Positions 1-12,639 of a DNA stretch of 64,000 nucleotides are shown piece after piece. The notes under the pieces were generated by a model. The model made no database searches and had not been told where the DNA came from. It was given only the letters and a program-made list of their open reading frames with translations. The translations under genes and the position numbers were made by a program. The stretch is from Coniella vitis (taxonomy: Eukaryota > Ascomycota > Sordariomycetes > Diaporthales > Schizoparmaceae), in contig WUJK01000011.1 in NCBI GenBank assembly GCA_011317545.1, forward strand, positions 883,501 to 947,500, given 5' to 3'. Position 1 is the stretch's first letter; the number at the start of each line of letters is the position of its first letter.

Positions 1-253
1 GCAGTCTCTGAAGTTGGTCAAGATGAGGTAATTGGAATTCCAAGAGCGTCAACGCCAGCCAGCGCAGCACCCGAGCCAAACAGAAGTAGGTGTGACTCTC
101 AGGGTCGCGAAGAGAAGGACGAGGTCCTGGCGTTGAGACGAGAAAAGCGTTGGCGACGACACTATTCAATAGGAGGTGGAAAAGGGCCGCCAGAATAATA
201 GGAGAAGAGCTGACTAGAGGGTTGATCGCTGTATGTAGGAGGATCTGGGGCAT
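1..253. other. left-edge open frames, possible truncated gene
   Basis: Two overlapping frames are open to the left edge. On the plus strand frame 1 is open from base 1 to a TAA at 196-198 and would give a 65-residue charged C-terminal tail (…LRREKRWRRHYSIGGG…). On the minus strand an ATG at 253 opens a frame that stays open to base 1 (about 84 codons) with a hydrophobic stretch near residues 15-40. Third-position GC is higher in the minus frame, which slightly favours it, but neither resembles a family I know. Only one of the two can be the true coding strand, and both may be chance. Confidence 0.25.
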
Positions 254-3103
254 GGATTCCATCAGGAAGGGAATGCACGAAAAAAAATTACATGTACTTT
301 GTACATACAATGATACGCTAAGGTAGTAACAGGCATTGATGATGGCTACGCCATTTGTTAGTGGGGGACCCAGGCGGGCGGAAGGGCCACACACAAAGCT
401 CGGAGGCCTTGTTGAACGGGCCAACAAGTCCTGGTAGGAAACCACATGGGGGCCCTGTTACTGCAGAAGGGCCCGATAGCCCCTCCAAAGGCTAGCAATA
501 TCGTAGGCCCACACCCGCTGCAAGCCAATTTCACCGCTACTATCGAGATAATCAAGATACAAAGCGTGGAAGGCCAATCGACTTGCCGTTCGCCCGTCCG
601 TCTTGGATAACCATCATACGTGCCAAGGATTGTCACACTTTCACTTTTACTAGAGCATGCTTGTGGCCTGAGAAACGTGTAAGAAAAAAAAAAAAAAGAC
701 CAGCACGTCGAACAGTATCGGTGAATTGCACTATCGCATGGCGTCCCAGCAGGAATGGCACCGTTGAGTACATAGTCATGGTAGTCGGCGCGTTTAAATA
801 AGTGCGCCCGCTAGCTTGCACGGTAGCACCAAATGGCAATTTCCCAGAGTCGCAGATCATGTACGATGACATGTTTGCCGTCTCTGCAATGCCCATCTCG
901 GCCATCTGCCCCAAAATAGCAGCGCACATTTGACAGCAACAGCCAGCACCCACCAACGACAACAGGTGGGTTCTCAGAGCATACGGACGTGGCACTGCAG
1001 GGCTTGAGCTTGTTGCAGGCGCTTTGCCGCGAGAAGATTTTCTTTTGGTCGGTGCTCTCTTGTCTTCGTTCCCCGTTTTCTGGCGCTCATCGTGTCGCTT
1101 TCTTAAACTTTATTCCTCACTCTGTGAACAATCAGTACTACACATGTATACTATCATTGTCTTTCAGCAGCCGGCTCTGCCAGTTTTGAGACTTGACTGC
1201 CTCTAACCTTTTCTTGTCTTTATCATGTAATCATTTGAAACTGTACAACCGCAGTTTTTCTTGTCTAATTGCTACCTAATAAATCCACCTGGTCTTCTGT
1301 GCTGCATCGGAGCCGAACCTAAGACTGCGAAATGCGCTCGCTGCTTGGCTGGCGATAAATCTCTTATCGGCCCCCCAAGTGGACGCGAAGCTTGGCTTGG
1401 CGGAGATAGTAATGCTCATCAGTCAGTGGGTGTACATACTATGTAGTAGTGGTTTCCCTTGGGCGCTGCAAATGCACGCCGGACCAACCCGGTACAGGTG
1501 CAGCTCATGGCTGCAGGGTGCACTGCCCCGACCCATATCCGATGTGTATGTAATAGCTCGGCTATTGTAACTCTCCACAACCGGCCCATCACTTCGAGGC
1601 CAGTAATGCTGCCAACCAGCCATCCAACGCTCCTGCCCATCGCTCCTGCCATTCGCGCAAGAACACGTCCAATTCTCCCCGATGCACGGAGAGTTATGTC
1701 TCTGCTTGAAACTCGGAGCCGTCCTGTTTCGGACCGGCCATTGTATCGGAGAGGCAATGCGGAGAGGCAATGCGCAGGTTTGAGGTGTTTTTTTTTTTCC
1801 CCTGCATCTTTGCTTTTCTTGTTTTCCACCAGACTCTGCTTGTTACAGGAATACGTACGCACTATGTACTGTCCTACAAGAGGAGAAGCGAGGAGATAAT
1901 CAAGCAAGAAAGAAAAACAACGGCGCCACTGCCATGCATTGGGAGATAAACAAGCACAAGAAAAGAAAAGAAAGGAAAGGACGGCTGTTGTGCCGCCTTT
2001 ACCATGATGATTTGACAATGCTGGCTCCTTCTCTTCTTGGCCCCCGTTGACGCTGACCGTTATCGCAAGGCACTTCCGCATTAGCGCATGCTGTGGACTG
2101 TCTCCGAGGTACGGTATGGCGCGGTATACGTTGGGGTACTTTAGGCGAGTCTGCTACGTAGTAGTTTGGATGAGGCTGAAGATGGCTCAACGACATCCCT
2201 TTCCTTTTGTCTCCTGCTTGTCTTGTGCGTAATTCTTTCGTACTTCCAAAACGACGTCTTCAAACCATGTGCCGTCGCACAAAGCAGGTCATCACCAAGC
2301 CGTATCTGCATGTGCAAAGAAGACAGGTGATTATTCTAGTGGCAAGCCCCTTGTGCTTCTTTCATTTTGGGGGGGGGGGGGCACGACGGGAGTTCAAGGC
2401 TCGTCAGCACTCGTTGGGAATTAGCACTTGCTCTAGTTTAGAGCCCAGCCTTTTCTTCACACCTTTCTTGCACACACAGGACACGTGCGTGCTCTGGCAT
2501 TGTTCAACTGGTCAACTGATCAATCGCACGCTTCCAGGGCAACGGTGGGTAGGAAAGACCCGGGTTAGCCGCGGCGTGAGTTCTCTGAGGGTTGGCAGAC
2601 ACAATACGAACATAGATCCGATTGTTCGTGTGAATCACATCCGCTGACCGGAAGCAGCTGACGACGGGTTCAGTTTTGCATGGCGCTGGGTACTCTGAGA
2701 CTTGTTTATCTGATCGAACATTCGAAGCATAAAGTGGGCTAGTGTACGGTGCTAGAAGTAGATTGCTGGACGGGGTTAGGAAATCCCTGGCGAAATTTTG
2801 ATTTGACACACAAGAACTCGTTGGTCAAATGGCTCCAAGGTACCATGTACATGGGCGCGCGTCGAACACATGGGACGGCAAAAGAGGTTCTCAAGAGAAC
2901 AAAAGAGCTGGTGCAAATTTTCTTGGCGATTCTGGCCGATTACACATTACTATGCATGACACCTCGTATTCTATTCACACGTTTGCCCAATCCCAGCGTT
3001 CACCCCCATGTTCACCAAGATGTCGTCGTTGCGAACAAGTAACCACAGTTATGGTGACCAGTCCCGAAAGTCGTCGTCATCGTCGTCGTCATCCTCATTG
3101 CGC
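254..3103. other. intergenic spacer
   Basis: I see no supportable gene here. Short frames on both strands lack family resemblance, splice structure or consistent codon use. The stretch holds a T9-11 run near 1789-1799, a G13 run (2369-2381) and two near-copies of the ACTATGTA-type motif (about 1433-1449 and 1859-1872). Confidence 0.6.
2369..2381. repeat. poly-G run (G13)
   Basis: Thirteen consecutive G on the plus strand in a gene-free spacer. It is one of seven G/C homopolymers of at least 11 nt in the window. Confidence 0.9.
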
Positions 3104-3809
3104 TCACAGGCTCAACGCAGCGAGAGCAATGACTCCAACCCAGCCGGCAATGATCTTGCCAGCGCCAGAGGTGGAGGCAGCAGTCGAGGTCGAGCTGCTC
3201 GTGGTTCCAGTCGCGGTGCTGCTGGCAGTACTGCCGCTCGAAGTACCGCTGCTAGTAGCACTCGCCGAGGTCGCGGTACCAGAAGCGCTGGTTGAGGTCG
3301 AGCCGGAGGCCGACGAGGTTGCAGACGACGAAGTGGAAGACGACGAGGATGAAGACGACGAGCTAGCGGTGATGTTGAATTGGTTCTAGAAAGAGACTAT
3401 TATTAGCATGCCGTCTCCTCTGTTTCCTCCCTGGCCCTTTTTTTTCTCTCCTTTCTTTCTTCCCACGCCGGGACAGGATGGGCCGTGAGCTTACCGACTG
3501 AGCGTAAAGCTGCTCCGTGTTGGTACCGTTGGTAAAGTTGATAGTGAACGAGTGGCCAGCGGTCAGCTTGCTGCCGTCAATGGTGGCCGAGCCTGCGCTC
3601 TTCGAGACGTCCGAGGCAAGGAGCACAGTGGTCGACGGGTAGTTGACCATGTTGGACAGGTAGATGTTGAAGGTCGACTGGTCCGTCGAGACCGAGTCCC
3701 AGGTGACGGTCTGGGAGTCGCCGACAGTCCAGACCGTGCTCGAGCTGGGCGAAGTCACCTCGAGGGCGGCAGCCACGGTGACGAGAGCGAGGAGATTCAA
3801 GGAGACCAT
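3104..3809 (-). CDS. GPI-anchored KNH/Kre9-like Ser/Thr-rich wall protein
   Basis: Two exons on the minus strand: 3809-3495 and 3385-3104, with a 109-nt intron (donor GTAAGC, acceptor CTAG), giving 198 residues. The start is the ATG that opens a signal peptide (MVSLNLLALVTVAAA). Residues about 16-105 form the N-terminal Ig-like domain of the fungal Ser-Thr-rich GPI-anchored family (PF10342-like), with the hallmark pattern SPSSSTVWTVGDSQTVTWDS. The second exon is almost pure Ser/Thr/Ala/Gly, expected to be O-mannosylated, and ends in a small-residue site (SGAGK) followed by a hydrophobic tail IIAGWVGVIALAALSL, which is a typical GPI signal. Known members sit at the plasma membrane or wall, and some affect beta-1,6-glucan. 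The exact role here is not visible. Confidence 0.88.
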
Positions 3810-4026
3810 TTTGACGGATGAGTGTTGGTTGGTACGGGGCGAAAGGCCAGTTGGGATACCTGCGTTGGATATGATTGAGGCGGGAACGAAGCGAGTGACG
3901 ATGGTGAACGAGCGACACGAATTCAATACACGAGCTTCTTCTTACACACAAGTCGACGGGACGAAAAGGTACAGAAAACAACAAGATCCAAGAGAACCGC
4001 CTTGGGGAGAGGGGGAGCGCAAGGTG

Positions 4027-4034
4027 TTATATAA
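4027..4034 (-). promoter_or_regulatory. TATA box candidate for the KNH-like gene
   Basis: TTATATAA lies about 218 bp upstream of the ATG at 3809 on the minus strand. The distance fits a fungal promoter with a long 5' UTR. The sequence is self-complementary, so the strand is inferred only from the nearest gene. Confidence 0.4.
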
Positions 4035-5515
4035 GTACCACTTTTCCTTAGATAACCTTAAAATCGAGATACGCTCCGACTGATTCTTTAAGACCAGGCC
4101 CCATCATGCCTTTGCGTATCCGGAAAACACGGAAAACTTAAAGTCTGCTTGGCGGCCAATAAGGCCACGAGCATGACGACAAAAAGAAAGAAAACCGAGG
4201 GAAAAAAGGAAACAGACAAGGCTCCGTCAAAGTACACCTGTTGGGACCAAGTACATGGCAAGCAAGGCTCCTGGGTGCGAGCCACAAAGTTACGGCCAAG
4301 CCCGGCTCATGTCACTGTCGCCAATTGCCGCGAGGCGGACGACTCGAGGTGAGTGGAGCACACCTCTCACCTTGGTTAGGGCCTGGTGTTATGTAGGCTG
4401 TGCACGTAGCCGGCACCACCACAACCATGTTGTTGGCGGCCAGGGCTGCCAGGACCGCCGAGTGGATTTGCTTGCTTGCTGGTTCTTCGCTTGACAGCAG
4501 CAGCTGGTCAATGCTACCAAGTTGGCTGGTTACATTGTCCCCTTTTCCAGTCAAATAATGAGTAGAAGCACGCCACACCTTAGTTCTCTATACCATCCCA
4601 CCCCGTGACCACCTCTTGAAGCTTCATGTCCATGGACCAGCTGGTCAAACCTCTTAGAAGGAAAACACCGTTCATGCATTGGTCTTTGGTGCAAATAAGC
4701 ACTGCGCACAGACCGCTTTTGGGTGATGATAAAGCAGATAAGTAGCGGAGAATGATACGGGCTTGGGTTTTGGGTGGTTCATCCTAATAGTAACCATACT
4801 ATGTACATAGCGCACACCGCAACACAAATTGCACAGGGAAGGAACAGGGGAATGGAAGCTTGGCCTTGTGCCCTTCCCGAAGACGTTAGAGCCAAACTCT
4901 GTTCCTGGTCTTGTGTGTATGGCTGTTCCTGTTCCTAGGAATGCATGGTAAAAAAAAAAGATTTCGACCCTCGACTAGCTCGGGCGACCTCCGCGCCAAG
5001 AAACTTGGAATACGAGCCTCATTCGACCTGGCCTTGACAACCAAACGGGGCCGGGGAAGGGGCTGGGTGGGTGGAAGTAAGAGTGCAATTGTGGCTCTTG
5101 GATTCTGATTCGTTTCATCGAGTTGTGTCCTTGGTCTTTTTATAGAGAAAAGAGGGAAACGATTTGATGCGTTTTCACCACGCCCCTTGAAATGAGGAAC
5201 CGAGAATGGTCGTCTCATGTAGGAATTGCCTGCTTTTTCGAGATGAGTTTCCCGCCCACGACCGTTGAAAACAAACAACGTGCGTTTGCCATGACAAGGC
5301 TAAAACTTGGGGATCGGTATCCGCGAGCTAGACACAACGGTGGACTTCCCCATATTTCCTTCGAGCTCTTTGACCAGGTGGATAAGGCGTTCAAAAGCCT
5401 CGATTGGGATCGTTGATTGTGAACCTCCTCCATAGGCGCAGATTTCGCCTTTGGTTATTGGTGACCACATCAAGGGACGGTAGCTACTTGATGAAGCATA
5501 CTGTATACGAATACT

Positions 5516-5526
5516 CCCCCCCCCCC
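5516..5526. repeat. poly-C run (C11)
   Basis: Eleven C on the plus strand, intergenic, followed by a CT-rich stretch. Confidence 0.9.
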
Positions 5527-7145
5527 TCTCCAGGTCTGTTTTTTGGACGCAAGAATGACTTTAAAGTCGTCTCGTCTCATCCAAGGACAATCAAAAATAA
5601 GAACAGGTTACCGCCATTCCTCGAGTCCTCGCCAACAAGCTTCCGGCTTCGTCTTGCACAGCCCCCTTTGCCTCATAGCCCCACCTCCCGAGTCATCTGT
5701 CCTCGCAAACAGAGGGCGCATACGCATCGTACTCTTTCTTCTTTTGCGATCACGAAGATGCCGAACCAAGCCATGTCCTGATCTTTTACGAGAAGGCACC
5801 GTGTGGCCGACGCCCTGGCCAGAGATACATACCCACAGCACTGCCCGTTGCCAGATGTCTGCTTTGGACGGGGTTGAGGGAAATGTTGAGGATGCCCGTC
5901 CATTGCCGGACGGCTCCGTTCAAGTTCTCTTGTTCTGGAATTTCTTTTGAGGTGGATATCCTGGGGTACTGGGGGGGTGGGGGGTTAAGCATATGCTATG
6001 CCAGTCTTCTGTTGAAGATCGAACATGAAATCCGCCGTGATCAAAGAATGTCTGCAAGGAACAGACCGAAACTGGTGGTCTTCTGTAAACTGACACCCTG
6101 ACCAGCCAACAGTAACAGCGCCGTCGCCGTGACGAAGCTTCGCAAGAGTGCCATTTTGGAGGTAACAACCTTGTCCGTCTTGTCGAGGCAAGGATGAAAT
6201 TCCCCCTTTGTTGTAGTTGAATCGATTCCCAGTGCTGTCCCCAACAGACGAAGTCGACACCCGTATCAGACCGAACAGAATAAGAACATTTGAAGATAGG
6301 AGACGGCGATGAGATGAAAAACGAAACCTAGTCGACCTCACCGCAACGGCGTCTCTCAATCATGCCTCCTCTGTTTTCAGTCTTCGCATATATACAAGTA
6401 CACCCAACCCTCACATCTCTCTCGGCATCTTGTAAGGTTGCCTCGATGTGCAAGCCACGACCACCACCGCCTCTTCTCCCTCCCTCTGTTGTCTGCCCCT
6501 TTAGTGTCCTGAGAACCCACCAACCACACCCCAGTCGTCATCTCTCCGGTGCCAGCGTCTGGCACCAGCGTCGCAAGGGCGGCAGAGTCACGTTCCTCCC
6601 TCTTCGTGGGAAGCTATGGCTTTCCTCTTGGTAAGTTTGGCAATAACTGTCCAATCTAAGTAATGATTGTATCCCATTCTTCATGAATGATTTAGATATT
6701 CAACTTCTTGGTATACTATCATCAACTACCTGCCTTTTCTCTCTCTCTTTGATTTTCCTTCTTTTCTTTTTTCTTCTTGCGTTCAACCGGGGCAGCTTTG
6801 CGGATTCGGCATGCGAAACCACACAGGAGAGACTTTCCAGTTTGGAATAAGAGAGGGACAAGAAAAAGAAGAAAAAAGAAGAAAAAGAAAGAAAGCACAC
6901 TCTTTCCGTGTTTCTTATCGACAGAATGGGCATATTATATCTATTAGGCTTCCAGGGTTTGATTAGCTGATTGGCTCAATGAAATCACAGGTTAGGATCC
7001 AAACTGCCAATAAAGAGTACACGTAACCTGAACAACTGACGTTAGTGGGGGTCCAGGGATCTATGGAAGGATGGGAAAGTCGGCGTGTGTGTGTGTGTGT
7101 ACGGAGGGGTTGATCAATCCCAGCCAAGACGAAGAGGTCTGCCCG

Positions 7146-7158
7146 CCCCCCCCCCCCC
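7146..7158. repeat. poly-C run (C13) in a C-rich tract
   Basis: C13 within a wider C-rich tract (7141-7172) interrupted only by single A and G bases. It is intergenic and close to a (GT)n run at 7083-7101. Confidence 0.9.
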
Positions 7159-7681
7159 ACCCCCCGCCCCCCAGAAGAACCTCACCCGCGCGCATATCAA
7201 CGTCGAGAATACCCAGGAACTGGGCAATGGAGTTTGTGATCCGGTGAAAAGAACCAATGACCATGAGGTTTCTGCTTACCCGTTGGTAACGACTCCTTCG
7301 TCAGGTACTGTATCAACCACCAACAAAGCATCTTAGTAACTACAGCAAGCAAATCTGCGGACAAGACAATATAAACGACCCAAGGAGCTATGATTTGACA
7401 TGTTTCTTTTTTGTCCATTGTGGTCTTGGCCATTGTATTAAATATCTATCACTTTTTTTGTTCAGAAGTCTTCCGAAACTTCGTAAAATATCATAGAAAA
7501 CCCTTGATCTGTGCGTGTTCGTCCCATATGCTCGACCCCAGATTTTCAAGAGTCTTGATTTTTCAAGTACCCGTTACACCGAGCGCATATTATGAATGTA
7601 TTTCTTGTGTGGCACTGAAGAGAAAAAGAAGCCACAATAAATATAAACAGACCCCAACACTCGAGCGCACGTCTGCTCTCA

Positions 7682-9808
7682 TTATTGCTCAACTTTGACG
7701 ATATGCTTTTCGTCATGAGTGGTGCTCGATTCGTCCACCTCAGTGGCGGATCCCTCGGCATCATGTTCGCTAGTGACGAGGCCTGCCGTTGCTCCTGTGG
7801 TGGTAGGGACAGAAGCAGCAGCAGGAGCAGCAGCAGCCGGAACTTCACCGCCCGGGCTCTTCTCCTCGTCTTGGCCAGGCTGCCTGTTCTGTTGCAGAGT
7901 GTTTAGGCCTGTCTTGTACTCAGTGTGGTCCTTGCTAAGTGTCCTTCCACCAACAAAAAAGCTGATAATCAAACCGAGACCCCTATCATCATCAGAATTG
8001 GTCGTTAGCGAATTGTATGCCATATGTATACAACACAGCGTGTTGCCGTGAAACTAAAACCGGTGTTCGGGAATGGTGGGATAAGTAGAAGAGACTTACG
8101 CAAATGCAACATAGAAGATAAACATTCTCTGCAGAGCCTTCCAGTACGCAGCTTGGGCAATACCTCTCGCTGGCTCTGACAGCGCCGACACACTGCTGAC
8201 GCTGGACGCGGCATTGCTACCCGTAAGCAGGTTTGCCGTCTCCTCGCCCAGCTCGCTCACAAGCGTGGAATATTGGCTTTGCATGCCGTTGTCAAAGATG
8301 ACGCCACCGACAACGATAGAGATCGAAGTTGAGAGCTGGCGCACAAACATGTAGGTACCGGTGGCGCTAGCAATTTCGCGAGGCTGAACGGAGCTCTGGA
8401 GGCAAATGAGTGGCGACTGAAAGTTGGGACCGACGCCCAGACCGAGGACGATCTGGAAGAGGATGATTTTGGGCCAGTTCGCATATGAGTCAAGGTCGAT
8501 AAACAGACCATAGCCCAGGGTCATGAGCGCAAACCCGCCAATGATGGGCGGCAGATACTTGCCCGTCTTCTTGATCAGGAAGCCAGCCACAGCCGACATA
8601 AGGCCAAGGACAAAGGTAAAGGGCAGCACATAGACGCCTGACATTAGGGCATTGGCGCCCAGAACGCCCTGAAAATACAGGGGCATGTAATAGCTCACCG
8701 AGATGAAGACAAAACCGTGGCAAGCACACAGGCCGAGGACCGCAATGTTGCGGCCATTTTTAAAAACACGCACGGGAATCAGAGGGAATTTGGCAATGTA
8801 CATCTCGACAAGGATGCACAAACTTGCGACGAGAACCCCAAAAATGATGAGGCAAATGACGGTAGGCGAACTCCAGGCATAGGAACCACCGGCCAGTTCC
8901 AAGCCAAAAAGGAACATGAGGGTACCACCGACTATGGTGAGAGAGCCGAGCCAGTCAACAGCGGCGAGACCCTGTCTAACGGGCGTCTTGGGGTTGTGTA
9001 GCTTCAAAGTAAAATAAAGGATGAAGAGGGCGCAGCCCGCAACAGGCAAATTGACGTAGAAGCACCATCTCCAGGTCGCTTTGGTGGTAAATACACCGCC
9101 CAAGACTATCATTTGTGAGAAATCAGAGTTAGCATGCGAATCTTGAGAAGTGAAGATGATAAGAAAATGTAAAAAGAAGGGGGGGGAAAAAACGGCAAAT
9201 CAGAACGTACCAGGTCCAAAGCCACCAGCCACAGCCCATACCAGGCCAACAAACCCCAAATAAACACCTCTCTTGCGGACTGAAAACATGTCACTGATGC
9301 AAATATTGACCAAGATCAGGGAGCCACCACCTCCGATGCCCTGGATGGCACGTCCAGCAATGAGCATGCCCATGTTGTGGCTCAGGCCACAGATTAGAGA
9401 GCCAATCCAAAAAACGGAGACTGCCGTCAGCAAGACGGGCTTGCGGCCAAAGATGTCTGATATCTTGCCCCATGAGGGTGCAGCGGCAGCATTGGCGAGC
9501 AGATAGGCACTGCCAATCCAGGTGTAGCCGGAAGACGAGTTGAAGTCGGCCGAGATGGTGGGAATGGCGACAGTGGTGATGGTGACATCGAGGGCCGCGA
9601 GGAAGACGGCGGAGCAAAGAGCGGCAACAATGATGCTCGTCTGCAGCTTGGTGCGCTGGTCCTCGGGTGCCGCAGCGGGCTTGGACTCGGCAGCAACAGC
9701 ATCTGCCGATGGTGATGACTTGGAGGGGGTTGCGGAAAGGGGTCTTGATGTTGCATGGGGCGGCGATGTCGTGTCGTCCTCCTTAGGAGGCGCCGCTGAG
9801 GCTGTCAT
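7682..9808 (-). CDS. MFS multidrug/toxin exporter, DHA2 family (14 TM)
   Basis: Three exons on the minus strand: 9808-9211, 9105-8100 and 7982-7682. The introns are 105 nt (GTACGT…TAG, branch GCTAAC) and 117 nt (GTAAGT…TAG). The product is 634 residues. A Ser/Pro/Ala-rich cytosolic N-terminus of about 55 residues precedes TM1 with motif D1 (LAALDVTITTVAIPTI). Motif A (GKISDIFGRKP) and motif B (RAIQGIGGGGSLIL) follow, and the second exon opens on GGVFTTKATWRWCFYVNLP, typical of fungal drug:H+ antiporters of 14 helices. The last exon adds one hydrophobic segment and a tail of about 75 residues rich in Ala/Glu. Relatives export mycotoxins, azoles or siderophores at the plasma membrane. No biosynthetic cluster genes lie beside it, so the substrate is unknown. 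Confidence 0.92.
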
Positions 9809-10740
9809 CCTGTCGCCGGGTGCCTGGTAGCCTTGGGTGTCTTGAAGTCCTCCAATCTTCAGGTCGAAGAGTCTGAGACCGGCGGCCTTGCGTAGTTCGG
9901 CTGGGCGGGTGGCCGGCGGTTGTGGCGCTTGCTCTGGAACGTTGGAGTGCTATGTATCGCGAGCCAGGCGGGCTGCTCTACCGAGCCAGACCGGGATGCT
10001 CGTTGGTTGCAAAGTCGCTAGGGGCCGGCGGTATCGGGGGAGGTCACGGCGATCGGACCGAGACAGCGAGAATCATCAGTCGCGGCAGGCCGCGATGCTA
10101 AAAAATCGATATGTCGCTTTATTATTGTTTGTTGCGAGAGCTTCTGGCGATATGTACAACAATGGCTGCACCGACAACAGAAACAACAAAGACGATGACG
10201 ACGACGACTTTGTTGCTGTTTGTATGGGCGGCGATAAGTGGGCAATATCGACGATGCGTTCGAGAAGCGCGCGTGCGGCTGCGATCGACTTTTCTATGCG
10301 CATGCACAAACGCAAAAGCCACAGCCAGCACAAGAGCAGCAACGAAACCCGACGGCGACCGCTCTCAGTCCCATCTTTTTTTTTCTCCCTCGACGTATGA
10401 TGATGCAGGATGGTACTTCCTATGGAGAAGAAGGCCGGCGGACTTTAGTAATTACGACATGGATTGCGGAGTTGGCGGAGGCGAAAAAGGGAAAGGGATG
10501 CTCGCGGCCCGCTTTGCTTGAGCGGGAGGCGCTTGAAAGGCTCAACTCATTGCTCAATGCTCTGGCCTGGCCCTTTTGTGTGTGTGTGTGTGTTTTCTAA
10601 TAAGATTTCTGTGTTGGCTTGTTATTTGTTCTTCCTTCTTTCGTCGCTCTTGCCTTTTTCGAGCACAGCGACATGGCAAACATGCCGTGCAGCCGGAGGA
10701 AAATTGCCGGGACATGGCCAGGCAGATGGCGTAGCGTGTG

Positions 10741-10752
10741 CATAGTACTATG
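10741..10752. repeat. palindrome CATAGTACTATG
   Basis: A perfect 12-bp inverted repeat, CATAGTACTATG. It is a variant of the TACTATGTACATAGTA family that recurs in spacers across the window. Confidence 0.7.
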
Positions 10753-10993
10753 TCTCTCGCCTTAGGGGGGGGTGGGGCCATTGTCTCATGACAGGGAACC
10801 CATGCAGGAATTGAAGTAAGATCTTTCGACTTTTTTTCTGTTTCATCCTACATCACTCACTATATTATGCCTTTTGGGTTGTAAACGCAAGCGAACCGCG
10901 CTTGAAGCCGAAAAGACTTCCTTCTCTTCGAAGAAGAAATTTCGGCGAAGAGGGCGTGGGACTAGGTTAACGGCTCGGGTTCGGTGTTAATGC

Positions 10994-11005
10994 TAGGGTT
11001 AGGGT
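10994..11005. promoter_or_regulatory. telomere-like motif TAGGGTTAGGGT
   Basis: Nearly two units of TTAGGG, about 1.2 kb upstream of the DHA2 exporter start. Teloboxes of this kind bind TTAGGG-binding factors of the Tbf1/TRF type in fungi. Function here is inference. Confidence 0.35.
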
Positions 11006-11921
11006 GATATGAACGCCCCCCAAAGTGGTTTAGCACATGGAACCCGCATGGGGAAAGAGGTGAGTGCTACATAGTAAAGGTGCAGCCCGAACATTCGTTC
11101 CAGCCTTCTAGCGCAGGTCTCTTAGCACCATCGCAACGTGTAGGCCCTGTACATGGTGTGCTGGCCCTGGGACCCCTGTCCTAAAGCTTCTCTCTTCCTC
11201 CGCCGTTTTTCCGAGCCTGATAGTCCCTGCCCTTGCTGCCTGCGAAATTGACTTTTGATGCAAACGACGAAAAGACAACACATATACCATAGTACAAGTT
11301 CTCTTCGACCAACCATCTTCCTGGATCAAAGGAGAGGGCTCGGATCTCGGTGCCATCGGAGATAATCTATTCCCACAAGCGGCCCTGAGAACAGCACTCG
11401 ACGATTTGTCCTACAGCCAACTATGGCCGACCCCGAGAAGGACTTGGCATTCCCGAATTGCCCAAGTCGCTGCTAATCAGCAGGCCCACTGCTACTATGT
11501 ACTCATGTTTCGCTGGCTTGTGAGGAGGGCGAAGGGGGACTGTTGCCTCTCCTCATGCGCTGGATATCCTTATGGATGGAAGAGGGAAGGGGGCTCTGCT
11601 GTCTTTTGTGGCAGGTTAGGATGCTGGGACGAGCATGGGTCAGCCGAACTATTTTGCGCAAAGTATTACAGTATCGAATCTTCACGACGGCCTCGCTCCA
11701 GACATTGCAATGGACCACAAGCAACCGGCGGCGTTGTACCATAGTATTGCCAAGCGCGTCAAAAGCTGACAATCCCCCATTCTCGGCAGGGTAGATCCGC
11801 TTCGATATGTCACCATGGATGTACAAGTCTAGATCCAAGTCCTTAGTCTGATTGGCCAGTGTTGTATCACACGTGCTGGCTGATGGACATGCCACAGAGC
11901 ACTGATCAGTTTCTTCCTTTG

Positions 11922-11951
11922 CATAGTACATATTATCATACATAGTACATG
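11922..11951. repeat. paired CATAGTACAT motifs
   Basis: Two direct copies of CATAGTACAT, at 11922-11931 and 11941-11950, separated by an AT-rich spacer in a gene-free region. They belong to the same motif family as the palindromes at 52660 and 61096. Confidence 0.6.
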
Positions 11952-12639
11952 AGTATCCAGCGATTGACATGGCCTTCACGCAGATTTTAGATGTGTGTGT
12001 GAACCCTTGGTTTCCGTTTGCCAAACAGCCCTATCTCCATAACCTCATCTAGAGCAAGCGTGAGTCGCTGCTCGCTCCGTGCGTTTCTTTATCTCTTCCA
12101 AGTGTGTTTGGCGGGGGTCGATTTCGTTTAGCATTTATGGTTCCTTGTGCAGAAAAGACGCCCTCCCATTCAAGCTCGAATTCAGTTCACTACAAAGCTG
12201 ATCAAGTCACGTTTACAGTAAACCACATACTGAGTTGGGCAGTCGACTAAGACAGACATCCCTAAGGTCAACACCCGCGAACAGGACAAATTCCAATATG
12301 GCGACAGACCGTCATCAGGCAACTTCGACAAGAAAACCACTCCACTTGCCTTCAGAAGTGTATCCAACGCGTCGGTAAGCGGAAGTAAGATCCAACAGCA
12401 GTTTGTTCGCCTTTTTTTTTCTTAAAAAAAAGGTAATAATTAGATAACGTACGAATAAGCCTTTTGGTCTTGACAGCTTGTAAAATTGATATGTAGCATT
12501 TCCTCTTGGAATGCAGAACGTTCTTCCTACCACACAGCGTAGGGTCGCTGGGTAGCCGTTTCTCTTTGCGGTCTTTGTATGCACAGGAGAATATTTAACT
12601 GCTGGTAAAAGAGACCTCGGGCAGCACCTTCGAGGGGCA

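Larger units (their letters stand above)
3810..7681. other. long gene-poor spacer
   Basis: This lies between the 5' end of the KNH-like gene and the 3' end of the DHA2 exporter. I find no family-level coding signal. It holds C11 at 5516-5526, C13 at 7146-7158, a GT run near 7083-7101, purine/pyrimidine-rich mirror stretches near 6740-6900 and a copy of the palindrome motif at about 4794-4811. A minus-strand ATG at 6153 opens a 37-codon frame with a signal-peptide look (MALLRSFVTATALLLLAGQG). It stops after 17 further codons, and I could not join it convincingly to another exon. Confidence 0.5.

Noticed and set aside
6043..6153. Minus-strand 37-codon frame with a signal-peptide look
   Set aside because: It ends after 37 codons, and no donor/acceptor pair gave a convincing second exon.
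7682..9808. Secondary-metabolite cluster around the DHA2 exporter
   Set aside because: No PKS, NRPS, terpene cyclase, P450 or pathway regulator lies within reach on either side in this window.
9888..10400. 170-codon plus-strand frame upstream of the DHA2 exporter
   Set aside because: It is kept open by CGA/ACG/AAC trinucleotide composition; no domain, and it would lie in the exporter's promoter.
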